A DNA stretch of 64,000 bases, from positions 52,516,327 to 52,580,326 of the forward strand of contig JAHLJT010003656.1 of NCBI GenBank assembly GCA_031308135.1, given 5' to 3'. How positions within the stretch are numbered: position 1 is the first letter of the stretch; every line of letters begins with the position of its first letter. Source of the DNA: Acheta domesticus. Taxonomy: Eukaryota; Arthropoda; Insecta; Orthoptera; Gryllidae. The position numbers and the translations under genes were made by a program. Shown here piece after piece: positions 10,221-21,125 of the stretch. The notes under the pieces were generated by a model. That model saw only the letters and a list, made by a program, of their open reading frames with translations. It did no database searches and was not told the origin of the DNA.

Positions 10221-11328
10221 ATAGATTTTCATATTTAGAAAATGCAGGTAACAATAATATTGATATTATTGTAAGGCTATCAGTGGTTACTAACTTCACA
10301 GAACAACGCACATGTTTCACGGATTCCTCTACACAACTGACTCAGTACATCTGAGAAGGCTGCTCTGTTTCAGGCAGATCTTGGCAGTGTCAGTTCTTTA
10401 TAAAGTTAATAATCGCATTTTGTCAGAAGACTTCCATTTGAGACCATATGTGTGTTTCTGTGATATAGATCTCATGGTTGCTTTATGTTTGGTCGTCATG
10501 ATGTGTTGTGTCATTGTAGTTCAAGCAGTGATTCCAGCAGGCAGCAGGCTGCATACGTGCACCAATGAACAAACTATTTTTTTTAATGTTATTTATGTAA
10601 AATGTAACTGATCTATACAAAATTAATGTAGAAATAAAACTGTATTTTTTACAAATAATTTAAGTGTCAACCCAATTAGAAAAAAATTTCAAAATTAAAA
10701 TATATTTTAAATATTTAAAAAATAAGTTTACAAAACTTATATTTACATCATATGAAAGTACATCTTTTTAAGTTAAATTTAAGTGTAAAGTTATTTTTTC
10801 TGAAGGAAATTGTATTGTATTTGCACAAAAAAATTTTGAACATTAGGGCGCTCATGATTCTTTGGAAAAAGTAATTGGTAATATTTCTGAAACAGGTGGG
10901 ATTAGAAAAAAATTATTTTCAACCCTAAAACTCATAAGAAAAGTTTCAAGTTGCTAAAAAATAACGATGTTTTGTGAGTGCGATTTGACGTGGAATGACA
11001 CATGAATGAATGGGGTTATTTTGCCTTGTTTCTGTATATCTTGTCATGATTCTATGAAGTTTTTTTAAAATTAGTATTATCTACAGAGGATTCAACTGAA
11101 TAAGGGCAGTATCTCAGAAAAAAACATTGAAGCTACCATTTGAATGTTTTATCGGTTATCTGTTTGAATTGGGTTGTGCGACTTTACTGAAATGGACTTC
11201 ATTAATCTCCTTTCTGTGCATTCATAAACATTTTACTTTCATTTCAGTAAAGTCAATTTTTGCAGTAGCTGTGAATTAAAATGCACATTTTTTAAAATTT
11301 TGAACACTCTCTTATCCACTGTCCACAG

Positions 11329-11457
11329 CCTCTGAAGACCTAAAAAGGAAAATGTATGGATGTATTTTGGTAGTTGGAGGTGGAATGAAGTTTGTTGGCA
11401 TAGGTACCTGGTTGCAGAATAGGATATCATTGCAGATTCCATACATGTACAGAGCTG
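11329..11457 (+). CDS. Arp8: Arp8, penultimate coding exon
   Basis: Exon between acceptor GTCCACAG (ending 11328) and donor GTAAGCAG (from 11458). The phase-1 join with the exon at 828 gives DRC-P-SEDLKRKMYGCILVVG. It contains the conserved actin-fold block KRKMYGCILVVGGGMKF, which is the phosphate-2/adenosine-contacting 'ILVVGGG' strand and loop of actin-related proteins, followed by WLQNRISLQIP. It matches the Arp8 order '...KKMYSxILVVGGG...LQxRI...P'. Length is 129 nt, again ending in phase 1. Compared with remembered vertebrate Arp8, GMKFVGIGTW replaces the usual 'GLMFHKAQEF' segment, so this region has diverged. Confidence 0.92.
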
Positions 11458-11554
11458 GTAAGCAGTTGTTGAAAGCAGAGACTGCTTTCACTGTGTCAGT
11501 ATCTTGAAATCACAAGGAAAGAAAACCTAATATTTCACTTTTTGTCTGCTTTAG

Positions 11555-11727
11555 AGCAACTGGACATTGTCACTGCTCCAAAAGAAATGGACCCACAGAT
11601 CACGCAGTGGAAGGGAGCTGCCATTATGTCTTGTCTGGAGTCTGCTCAGGAGCTGTGGATCTATCCATTGGAGTGGGGGAAAATTGGCCTGAAACTTTTA
11701 AGGGAACGAGCTCCATTTATGTGGTGA
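11555..11727 (+). CDS. Arp8: Arp8, terminal coding exon with stop
   Basis: The acceptor TCTGCTTTAG ends at 11554. The joined codon G|AG gives Glu and the frame reads EQLDIVTAPKEMDPQITQWK, then GAAIMSCLESAQELWIYPLE, and ends LLRERAPFMW followed by TGA at 11725-11727. This is the signature C-terminus of Arp8 ('DxxxWKGxAxxxCLxxxxELWI... LRERAxFxW'). The exon carries the last actin-fold helix region, used for nucleosome and INO80 docking in the family. Together the three exons encode about 180 C-terminal residues; the rest of the gene lies upstream of the window. No break is seen, so the gene is probably functional. Confidence 0.94.
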
Positions 11728-11850
11728 TATTCTTTATTTGCTACATGTTACGTTTTAGTAACAAGATGAAACAAAGTGTTTTTATTTGTTGTGTATTGGA
11801 GCTGTGTTTTCTTGCTGTGTTGTTTTTTGTTTTTTTAATAAAAACTAGCT
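11728..11850 (+). terminator. Arp8: Arp8 3' UTR and poly(A) signal
   Basis: Canonical AATAAA at 11837-11842, 110 bases after the Arp8 stop, preceded by a T-rich stretch. Cleavage is expected roughly 10-30 bases downstream. A dispersed repeat begins almost at once after it. Confidence 0.7.
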
Positions 11851-12395
11851 AGTACTCGGTGCGTTGCTGCTGCAGAAGCAATAATTGTGGAAATATTCCT
11901 CTCCCCCTCTCTCTTTTCCCCTTTTCTCTTTATTTCCCCACTCTCTCTTTCCCCCTCTCTTTCCTCCCTCTCTCATTTCCCCACTCTCCCCATTTTCCCC
12001 CTAGTTTGTCTTTTCCCCTCACTTTCGATCTCTTTTTCCCCACTCTCTATCTCCTTTTCCCTCTGCCTCTTTTCCCTGTTTCTCTTGTTTCCTCTCTCTC
12101 TCTTTTTCCCTCTCTTTTTCTCTCTCCTCTCATCAACTTGTGCCGCCTGCACCTCCTGTCCTCGACCTCACTCCACGTCACTCGGCGGCGCCCTGCAACA
12201 ATGAAGCTCAGGTGGATTGGAAGTTGCATTTAACTCAGGTGCTCTTTTGTGCTGTAGCACCATGTAGTGGAGTTACAATAATTGTACTATGCTTATGTTC
12301 TTCCCGCTAGTGCAAGCAATAAGTTGACAAAGTTTTATCACAATCAGATGAACAGTACAGCAGCGCATTAAGCACAAACCAACAAACAAATATTG
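11845..12395 (+). repeat. Dispersed retroposon-like repeat with pyrimidine-rich block
   Basis: Starts ACTCGGTGCGTTGCTGCTGC, continues into 230 bases of CTCTTTCCCC-type polypyrimidine (11898-12130), then ATGTAGTGGAGTTACAA, and ends with CAATCAGATGAACAG... and an ACAAACCAACAAACAAAT tail. Parts recur at 32325-32795 (same order) and 21126-21260. The tail is typical of RTE-type LINE or SINE 3' ends. The Pro/Ser/Phe-rich frames across the CT block are artefacts. Confidence 0.6.
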
Positions 12396-13339
12396 ATTTT
12401 TTTATATTTGATTATTACCATATTAAAACTTTTCGAAACTATTTTGTATACCATAATTTCCTATTAATTCATTTTGCTGGAAAGAAACGAGAGACATTTC
12501 TGTTGTCACGGGTGAAAGTTCTTAAGTCAAAAATCTTAGTTTGGAGAAAATAAGCCAACACTTTTTCCTATGCTCATTGCTATTTCTCAACGCTTTTTTT
12601 CTCGTTAAAGAGACAACATTTGAATTAGGTCGTTTTTACTAAAATAAAATATAGATACTTAACTTGTAGTTTCAGTACTTAACCCAATTTCACCAAAAAT
12701 TTACTTAAGAACTTTTGTGACTTAAGAACCCTGTGACCCCAAAAATTGACTTAAGAACCCCGTGACCACAGATTTTTTGGTTTTACAACCAAACCTGCAT
12801 GGAATCAGCAGATTGGAGATATTTTCACCAATATAATTTTTTCCCAAAAAAGTGTCTGTTTCCCAAAATTCTTGTCTGTCATTCTCAATTAACAAGGAAG
12901 AAATGTTTGGCCATTCATCCAATGAACACGTTCTTGAATAAAAATGTTGCAGTTAATGTCCATTTATTAACCTTTCAGGGCTCAATTTGCCCTCATCAGG
13001 CTTATTATAACTTGCATCAAATTTCTTTGTTTAAATATGAAATGTTATAATAAATCTAATGATGCAGCAAATCAAGACTCGAAATATCATCTTTCTAAAA
13101 TGTTAGTAAATGGATATTAACTGCAACATTTTTATTCCAGAATCTGCGCATCATATTCATGGCCAAAAAATGATTCCTTGTCACAGTAATAACAACATTG
13201 CATATTTGCTGTGTATGGAATATACTTTATTAAACCCACCATCCCTATGGAACTTTGAAACTAAAAATTGTAGCATGTATTATACATTATCAATGATAAA
13301 CAAGGAGCTAGCCTGATGGAATAATCTACATAGAGATGA

Positions 13340-14982
13340 TTTTACTGCTTAAAGGTCCTGAAAAAATTCAATTGATGAGTGTTTCGAAGCTGTATTAAAT
13401 GTTTTCTTATGTGAATTAGGAATTGTAGATCTTCAAAAAGCTTTGTTGACAAAATTAAGTCTTACGTTAAATGTATTTGTCAAAAGAAATTGAAAGCAGA
13501 TGGCAAAAATCCATTAGAAGTGAAGAGTCGTTCTTGAAATATAATTCATTATAGCTGCAAGAAACTCTTACTCTTCCTGATTATATATTAGAGGAAGTGC
13601 CACGTCTGTCACAAATAAATGTAAAATTAAATAGTGCTGGAAGAGTCCTTCAGCCACTGTGGGATTAAAGCTGAAACCATAAAATTGAAATCTCTTTTAG
13701 ATAGTACTAGCTCAAAAGCTTTATCCGTAGCCTTTGAAATCAAGCAAAGGAAGGATGACAAAAGATACTCAGCAGCTATAGTTAAGGACCTCTGCGAAGC
13801 CTCTTCCAATAGGAAAATTACAATTAGGAAAGCCTGATGACCCATTCTGCAAAAGCCTGCATCATTGTCAGTTGATCAGGCACTTGCTTTGATGATGGAT
13901 ACCAATATTTCAACCCGCCAGTATGTACACATACACCGACAAGTGAAAGATTCAGTTTTCAAGATTTCCAAAACAGATTTCTTATCACAAAGTGAAGGAT
14001 GCAAATAGTTACGCTATCCATCGGAAATTGCAGTTACAGAAAGATCAGCTGAAATTCCTCTCCAAACATTGATTGATCATGCCGTAGCATGGACATTTAA
14101 AATTTAAAAAGTAACAGATTGTACATTCGCTTCAAACTACGTCTTTGAAATAATTATTAACGGATGATGTGATGGGTCTGAATAAAACAGATACAAACAA
14201 AAATTTTCTGAAGAATAATACACGGATGAGAGTTTGTTTAGTCTTTCAATGGTTCTTATACAAAATTACAATGTTGCTGATGAGAATAAAACTATTTAAG
14301 TGGATAATATTTGGAAAAATCAGCTTTTACTTCGAGTAGATTTTGCTGACCTATTATATTCATTCTCGCAAAAGAAACTGTAGATTTAATAACTTCAGAA
14401 TTTGGGAAATTAGAGTAGAAAGTGAGAGACCTTGAACCATCCAAAGTGTTCATTAATGACACCAAATTCACTGTGAAAGTTGTATTGGTACTTTGCACGA
14501 TTGATTGTAAAATATGCAGTGCTTTTTCATCTTGTCCTTCAGCAATGACATCCTGTTTATGTTGAACTAAACCAAGCGAAATGACTGACTTTCAGATTGT
14601 GATAAACAAAGAATTAAAGAATGAATGTCTTGCCTTTGGCTAGTCACCTCTTCATGCGTTAAAAAAAGTTTGAGTGCATTTTGTGTATTTTTTATCGTTC
14701 AGAAATTCGAACATGACTAGTGAGAGGAGAAGGAAATAAAGTGAAAGTGGGGGAAAAAGAAAACTAGCAAAACATCAAGAGCAAACACGAATTTGGATTT
14801 GCTCCACAGGCTGCGTATTAACTCAGATCCATTTATTTCGAGCTTACACATTCTACAACTGCACCCAAAAAGTGAAACCTGAACTTTTGGTGTTGTTAGA
14901 ATCAAGGAATGAGGCTAAAGAGACGGTATACTCAGACGAATCACTATTAGAAAAATACACAAGTAGTGATTCAAACTAATTT
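13340..14982 (+). pseudogene. Transib-like (RAG1-related) transposase relic
   Basis: Broken frames give, in order: LKSLLDSTSSKALSVAFEIK and RYSAAIVKDLCEASSNRKIT (13690-13830); SVDQALALMMDTNISTRQYV (13870-13925); AVTERSAEIPLQTLIDHAVA (about 14030-14090); a 'CDGSE...YKQKFSEE' block (about 14164-14215), where the first catalytic Asp of Transib transposases is expected; FECILCIFYRSEI (14670-14710); and an acidic terminus ending EKYTSSDSN before TAA. The block order matches Transib transposases as I know them. The interval that should hold the later 'NDGN' and Glu catalytic blocks is missing (internal deletion near 14840). Many stops make it a fossil. Terminal repeats were not located. The family call is from memory and needs a profile search. 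Confidence 0.5.
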
Positions 14983-15309
14983 GTATTTGTTGTACATTCC
15001 TCTCATTTTTTTATTCTTTTCATTATTGTATAATTTTATTTTATTTTTAATGCAAAGTATGTTTTGTAAAATTCAGATATTATGTTCAATGGAGTTAAAC
15101 AAGTGTAACATTTGAAAAATATATTCTGTCATGAGGGCTAATATAAAAAATACAAGTAGTCAAATTTCCTAAATATTTTACAAAATTTTTCGTAAAAATG
15201 TAAGTTTTACTAGCAACTTTGTTTATTTGTACATTATTTACACAACAGACCTCCAAAAACTATGAGAAATTCATTTCAAAGAGAGTTATTAGTTTAAGAA
15301 ATAAATAGC

Positions 15310-16230
15310 ATTACATCCTCATCTAGCAAAGGCTGTTAATAAAATTTTAGAAAACCCAAAGGAACTCCAAGAACGGTACACAAGCGGAATCGCTCAGTTA
15401 ATACCCAAAGCAGGAGAAAGTTCTTGCCGAAGAACTGCAGCCATTGCTAACAAAATGTACAACACCTAGAGAAGAACCACCTGTTGACAGTTGAACAGAA
15501 AGGATGTCATAAAGGTTCCTATGGCTATAAGGAAATCTTGCTACTAAATAAAGTCATCTTGAATGATGTAACGAAACGAAAATGTAAATTAAGCATGGAT
15601 TGGATTGACTACCAGAAGACCTTTGACAGAACCCAATTGTACCATACAGTTGGATTTTGAAGACCCTGGAAATCTATTGATTTCATCCAAGACTTATTGA
15701 ATTTTGCAAGGCTAGTATGAAGTCATGGAGTACCATGTTACTAATACATAGCGGAAAGGAATTGGTATAAACCAAAAGTATTCAGGGAATTTTCCAAGGA
15801 GTTTTGCTATCCCCTCCGCTGTTTTGTATTGGTTTGATCCCACTATCTAGGCAGTTGTTGCATGCTGACTTTGGTTACAAGCTCCATTGTCATGAAAAAC
15901 CAGTATCCCATTTGTTTTATATGGATGATCTTAAGTGTTTGCTAAGAATGAAGCAGTTCTCTCCCAAATGCTGTATGTCGTGAATGACTTTAGCAATGAC
16001 ATCTGCATGAAGTTTGGTCTTGGAAAAGTGTGCAAAAATAAATTTAAGGAGAGGTAAAGTGATGTAAGAGAGTATTGACATTGATATTCACCCTATAATT
16101 TAAGTCATTACACAGCTGACACACACATTCAGACCTACGGATAAAATTGCATTTACAATAAACTGTAAATCAATTGAGAATAAATCTCCATTTCTTGGGG
16201 TAAAATTATCCAAATATGGATAAAAACAAT
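15310..16230 (+). pseudogene. R4/Dong-type LINE reverse transcriptase relic
   Basis: Frameshifted but readable: AKAVNKILENPKELQERYTS and GIAQLIPKAGESS (15325-15430); VEQKGCHKGSYGYKEILL (15490-15545); SMDWIDYQKTFDRT (15594-15635; motif A, where AFD is usual); GIFQG (about 15785, motif B); SHLFYMDDLK (15906-15935; motif C, YMDD at 15918-15929); FGLEKCAKINLRRGK (about 16012-16055). The 'EQKGC.RGSYG' and 'FYMDDLKL' blocks are hallmarks of R4/Dong-like elements. Stops and shifts throughout show it is inactive. Both ends are undefined. Confidence 0.65.
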
Positions 16231-17219
16231 GAAAAATAATAAATCATCAAAAGAGATGGAAAATAATTTATTACTTTTCACGCAGATCAATAAGTTTTGT
16301 ATTTTACTAAAATTATTTAAATAATTTCCAGAGTGTGAATTGCTACATGTCAGAAATGAACTTAATCATAATTTTGAATTCATTTGAAACTTAAAAGTGA
16401 TAGCAAACAAATTGAGATAAATGGCAAAACTGATTAAAAAAATGTAATCCGTTTTGAATTTTTGTGAAAATGAATTCAGTGAGTTTATTATCAAACTAGA
16501 TATTTAAGCTCAAAAAAACCTGGCCATACTCAATGCCGTCTGAATTCTTCTTCCTGAATATTCATGTTTCCTCGACGCGACCCTGCGAGGCTCAATTAGA
16601 ATTCCATTTTAGAACAGTTAATTAATTTATTGTCCAACTTCCAGTCATTCTGAGAGCCCGGTATGGCAGCAGAGGGAATTCAGAAGTTCAGGCGCCAAAG
16701 TTGTACTAAAAATGTGCACGTTTCTAATTAAACTTGTTTCTCTTCTGCGAGTTCCCGCAAAGACTGAACAATAAATTTCCATTCCAGCAGTATTGATTCA
16801 CAGTTTGGGAACAATGTGTTGGTCACATGGCGGAATTGTATGTTACCGGAAAAAGAAGGGGAAGACGTATTATCGGCACGGGTATTATAAAACAGCGTAT
16901 ATTTTTGTAGCCATTCATTCGAAACAAATATGGATAAGCAGAAAACGTGATTTACGTACTTTTGTTCAACCATCAATTATGTATTACTAAAATTAACAGG
17001 AATGTCTAATTTCCACTACACCACAGCCATTCGTTTATTTTTTACAATCAGTGTGTGCTTTCTGAATGAAACATTTGACAAACAATGAAGTTCAAAAATA
17101 GGTTCATTTTGTCTCAGCTAACCTTACACTCAACTGTCAACATCATCGTTGACATCATTTACCTCCATTAACATCGTTGACATCATTTACCACTATTAAA
17201 AGAAAATAACAAAACTTAT
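16231..17219. other. AT-rich interval without recognised genes
   Basis: No coding region or element is recognised. A 30-bp sequence containing CATCGTTGACATCATTTACC is tandemly duplicated at about 17140-17203. Confidence 0.5.
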
Positions 17220-18395
17220 TTACTTTCTCGTATTAATACATAATACGAGAACGTTACGTAATAATGTCCGCTAAAGTGCCGATTTTTTCAACAGAACAAC
17301 TTGTTTTGATTTCATAGTACCAAAAAAGGGATCTTTTCTGGTACTTTCCCATACACACAATGTAATCAAAATCCACGTTTCGATTGAGTCCATGAGAGAG
17401 TTATTCTTAAAAAATCTGTTTGCGTCTCCGTCCGTCCGATCGATATGGCCAATGTCACGACCCTTCGAATTGAAACGGATCTTTTATTTTTTTGTATTTA
17501 GTACTTCCCACGAATTCCTAATGACATTTTCGAAATTTTCTCAAGTGGCTCCAAATGTTTCTTCACATTTGTTGCTGGAAAAGAAAAAATAACGCTTATA
17601 AAAATGGCGCTGGTTCAATTTTCAGAAAAACTCTTTTTGAAAATTGCAAAAGTTTACATTCTGCCACACTAGGAGGAGAGAATTTTCTTAATCAAATATT
17701 TTCTTTAAAGTTAGATCTTTAAAATAATAGTAGATTTGCTTCATTTTTAGTAAAATCGTGCCAATTTAGAAACATACTTAAGTAAAAAAATATTTTCAAA
17801 AATTGCAAAAACAAAAATTGCTGCATTTTTGTTTCTTTTTCATGATTTCTTCAAATAGTCCATATTTTTTTAATAATGACATGGATGATTACATCCCCGC
17901 ATAAACAACAAAACTAGCAATTTTAGTTTAAGTTGTAGTTATAACATCCATTGAAGCAATTTGTTCTCGATATTGCAATTTTCCTGCTAGAAAGACCGAT
18001 TTTTTAGTGATTCCGACCATTCCTTTTAAATATCGCAGTTTTCACAAACAGCAGTGTATTTTTTGCAGTTGTGAGTACAAGGGCTTCAAATAACATTCGA
18101 TGAAATTTCTGGAAAACTCAAAAGTTTTTTATGAAAATGAGCTCAAAATTGCATATTTTCTGAAATGCGTAAACATTTTCTTAAAAAGGTTCGAAATATT
18201 TCAAAGAAAATTTGATTATAGGACCAGGTTTTACTTTTCTATAATATTCTTAAAGTCGTATTTCTAACCATTATCAAAAGATGGTGGCTGGGAAGAAGGT
18301 GGGCCAAAACCGAAAAGATATCCCAGACGCAAGAGAATAGGAAATTCAGTAGTACGAAAAATTAAGTGCTATTCTTTAGCACCACTAGTTACTTC
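17220..18395 (+). repeat. Dispersed AT-rich repeat 'family X', copy 1
   Basis: Starts at a small palindrome (CTCGTATT...AATACGAG, 17227-17250). It carries the recurrent phrases TTTTCGAAATTTTCTCAA, GGCTCCAAATGTTTCTTC and AAAATGGCGCTGG, then GAAAATTGCAAAAGTTTAC-type blocks, and ends near TAGCACCACTAGTTACTTCC. Equivalent blocks recur at 23940-24110, 28610-28995, 39430-42500 and 48585-49795. It is non-coding and of unknown class. Confidence 0.65.
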
Positions 18396-19153
18396 CTAGT
18401 ATACGTACGTTGTTTTTGTTTGTTTGTTTTTCCCAAAATTATAAACGACCTTTTCTGTTGCAAGATAGTTGTTTGGCAAAATTAAGTTTGATTCTCTTAG
18501 AAAATTATAATGCTGTCATATAAAAAATAGTATGCCACTCGTTTATTATGTTGCTTTATTGCATTCGTGCAAATTTAAAAACTCGCTCCTAACGTCGCTA
18601 GTTTTCGAAATATGTACTCATGTAAAAAGCTTAACATTATAAGCTAATTGCATAAACTATTACCAAAGACCAGATTTTTATGTAATTACATATATTTTGT
18701 CTTTCTAGTTACCGTTCTCAAAATTGTAATCTTCGCGAATTATCGCCCTCCTAAGACAATATCCAATTTTTTTGTTTCATATTTTTACATATTTAGTACT
18801 ATATTACATATTTTGCTGTTTCACAATATATTTTCTTATTCTATCAATTTCCTTCCATGTTGTTACATATTTTTATGACAAGATGCATCTTTTTTTTAAA
18901 AAAATTCGGCATTTCCCCCTACATTATTGGTGAAATCTAGGTGTCAAAAGTATCACTGACACTCCATTTTGTGGCCTGTAACCTTAATTTCCGAGAAAAA
19001 TTTGCGACTGCCGACGTGTAACACTTAGATGATAATGTTGCAAACTCTAGTGTATGTTTGCTCGTCGTAGATATCGCCAGTTTGTACGATGGCTTCTATT
19101 GCGACTAGTCTGGCTGCTAAACTACGGTCCTGGATTACAATAGACTAGAGTAC

Positions 19154-20690
19154 CCCTGCGAGAACTCTCGCATGGTAAACCCAATGATGTACACATATAC
19201 TGGTATTTATATACATCATTGGGTAAACCCCACCCTTTCACTATTCATTTGTCTACGCTTTTCATTAAGATGAAAGTTAGATTCGTAGGCTTCCGCGGCT
19301 AAACTGCTCAGCAGTTTAGCTCTGAAGAAGGCCACAGCAAGATGGCCGAAACGTCAGTAAAACCTACTGAGACGCGGCTCATCCCGGACAGCCAAGAATA
19401 TAAGATGAAAGTTGTTAATGAAACGTGTTTGTTTAAAAAGTGTATAAATGAAACTTCGAATGTACTTTTGAATTTAATTCTAATGTATTTACAGAATATC
19501 AAACAAAAATAACATTGCAATTGATATTGGAAACAAATTTTCAATAAAGGTTTATTCAGCAGAACAGAGAGATGTTATTGGAACAATTCATATTTCTTTA
19601 AAAAATCATTTGAAGAAATTATTCAGTCTTCCGTGAGAGTTAGCTTTTCTCTGTCTTTGATAGTCACAAAACCATTAGAAAAGGTTTTTACTCTTGAGCA
19701 AGCCTAGTAAAGAAGTGCGAAATACTGGATCGGGCTAGTTCAACCCTATTCTTTGCAATATTATTTAACTTTCCTTGATTTGTTAAGAGGAACAGTGGGG
19801 GCTTTGGACAGTCAGGGTGCCAGCTTGCTAGGGTGCGGATATTGAAAAATTATTTGTATACTAAAAAGTATTGGATTATTTTCTGCGTTCTTACGTATCT
19901 CAAGAAAAGCAATTCCGAGCCAAAAAATAATCAAACTAATATTTTCACCTTTGAGTACTAAATACCATTTGTTACCATTAGAAACAATTGGGCTTACACT
20001 TCACTTCGGTACATGGGAATGTTGCTCAAACGGTGTTTCCATTATCTTAACGAACTTGAGTTTAACATCAAACGGTATATTATTTACAATGTGAGTTTGC
20101 AGCTGGGTGTTGATGTATATACTTCCAGATACCGCCAACATTTAAATCCTGCGGTTTGGCTGAGATCGTTTGTAGTTGTCGAGTGACTTGCGTTATTCTT
20201 CCCATAATTTTAAATTTATCCAGGTATTGTAGGCTTGCACATTTTGATTTTTGTTTTTCATTTATTTCAAGCTATTTTACTGTAGCTAATTTAAAAAGTT
20301 TATTCTTTGTGTTGTGCCATAGCACAGGTTTTCCCCTACTGCCTCCGCGTACCCGTGCGAGAACTCTCGCATGTTAAACTCCACACTCATCCCTATACTT
20401 CTATTTCCATTCTAAGAAGGAAAGTTGTTAACGAAACGTGTTTCTTTGCTTAAAAATGTATAAAGGTAACTTGCAATGTGCTAACACAGTTTCCAATAAA
20501 AATAAAAAGCAATGCAATTGATGTTTAAAGAAATTTTCAATAAAGATTTATTCAATATCATGGAGAGTTCGGACAATTCACAACACTTCCTTAAAGATAT
20601 TTGAAGTAATTATTCAATATTTTTTGACAGTTAGCTTTTCGTGATAGTCACAAAAAATATTAGCTTTTTACTTTTGAGAAAGCTACGTGT
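19154..20690 (+). repeat. Direct repeat pair (19154-19720 and 20345-20690)
   Basis: Both copies start GTACCC(C/G)TGCGAGAACTCTCGCATG, with a TGCGAGA/TCTCGCA palindrome. They share AACGAAACGTGTTT-type sequence, TTTTCAATAAAG(G/A)TTTATTCA and GTTAGCTTTTC...GATAGTCACAAAA. The first copy is longer because it contains the 122-bp unit at 19279-19400. They could be two insertions of one element or long terminal repeats. The 625 bp between them (19720-20345) show no gene. Confidence 0.7.
19279..19400 (+). mobile_element. 122-bp ribozyme-like retroelement unit, 13-bp TSD
   Basis: A 122-bp insert is bounded by perfect 13-bp duplications TAAGATGAAAGTT (19266-19278 and 19401-19413). The parallel repeat copy at 20345 lacks it, which confirms insertion. 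It contains GTAGGCTTCCGCGG, a perfect 10-bp hairpin (GCTAAACTGC/GCAGTTTAGC), then CTGAAGA, a GGCC/GGCC hairpin, GAAACGTCAGT and GGCTCATCCCGGACAGCC. CTGANGA-stem-GAAA is the hammerhead ribozyme core, and Penelope-like elements are known to carry such ribozymes. The usual U-H cleavage triplet and full stem III partner are not obvious, so activity is unproven. Confidence 0.65.
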
Positions 20691-21125
20691 CTGAACCCGC
20701 TGACTTGAACATTTCATCGAATGATAACGAAAATATTGGTACAGGTAAAACACAAACAGTCTTCACTCTTCACTGTTCACCCACATCTCTCCACTATTAA
20801 GTACACAGCTCTTACAGACCATGGCAAAACGTTAATTGAATAGTTTCACTACACGCATAAGAAGCAATCTTCATAGGTATCAAGCAACTATAATTGTACT
20901 TCTAGTTGTTGCTGGAGAGCAAATCTTGAATTCATGAGTATGCAAATAAACCTCGTCAGACTGCATAAACTACGGTGTACACAGATAGCGTAAATAAAGA
21001 TTGACGAATCTAAGCCTTGTAAGCGTGTGGACACAAAAATTGCTACCAGCAAGAAGGGTTTAAATAAATATTGAGGTGGCGTTGATAGTATTGAAGCGCG
21101 GAACCGTAAATTAAATTGAATGGAT

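Larger units (their letters stand above)
1165..11000. repeat. Inverted pair of CATTCCACRTCAAATC motifs near both intron ends
   Basis: The + strand reads GTCATTCCACATCAAATCAA at 1166-1185. The minus strand reads GTCATTCCACGTCAAATCGC at 10999-10980. About 18 of 20 positions agree. The arms lie about 335 bp inside the Arp8 donor and 330 bp before the acceptor, so they could be termini of one large DNA transposon that nearly fills the intron and later received the LINE and hAT insertions. No clear target duplication was found, so a chance pair or two separate fragments remain possible. Confidence 0.35.
829..11328 (+). other. Arp8 penultimate intron (10.5 kb) filled with nested transposons
   Basis: Bounded by donor GTAAGT at 829 and acceptor GTCCACAG ending at 11328, both in phase 1. 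It holds a piggyBac-like remnant, a LINE, a hAT element with internal MITEs and a small inverted-repeat element, each listed separately. A perfect 15-bp inverted repeat (GACTTTACTGAAATG at 11180-11194 and its complement at 11240-11254) could form a hairpin about 75 bases before the acceptor. The intervals 2130-2900, 2950-3340, 9000-9350 and 10220-11160 are AT-rich, with no recognisable gene. Confidence 0.8.

Noticed and set aside
11859..12233. Pro/Ser/Phe-rich frame of 124 codons after Arp8
   Set aside because: Lies wholly in a CT-rich tract of a dispersed repeat.
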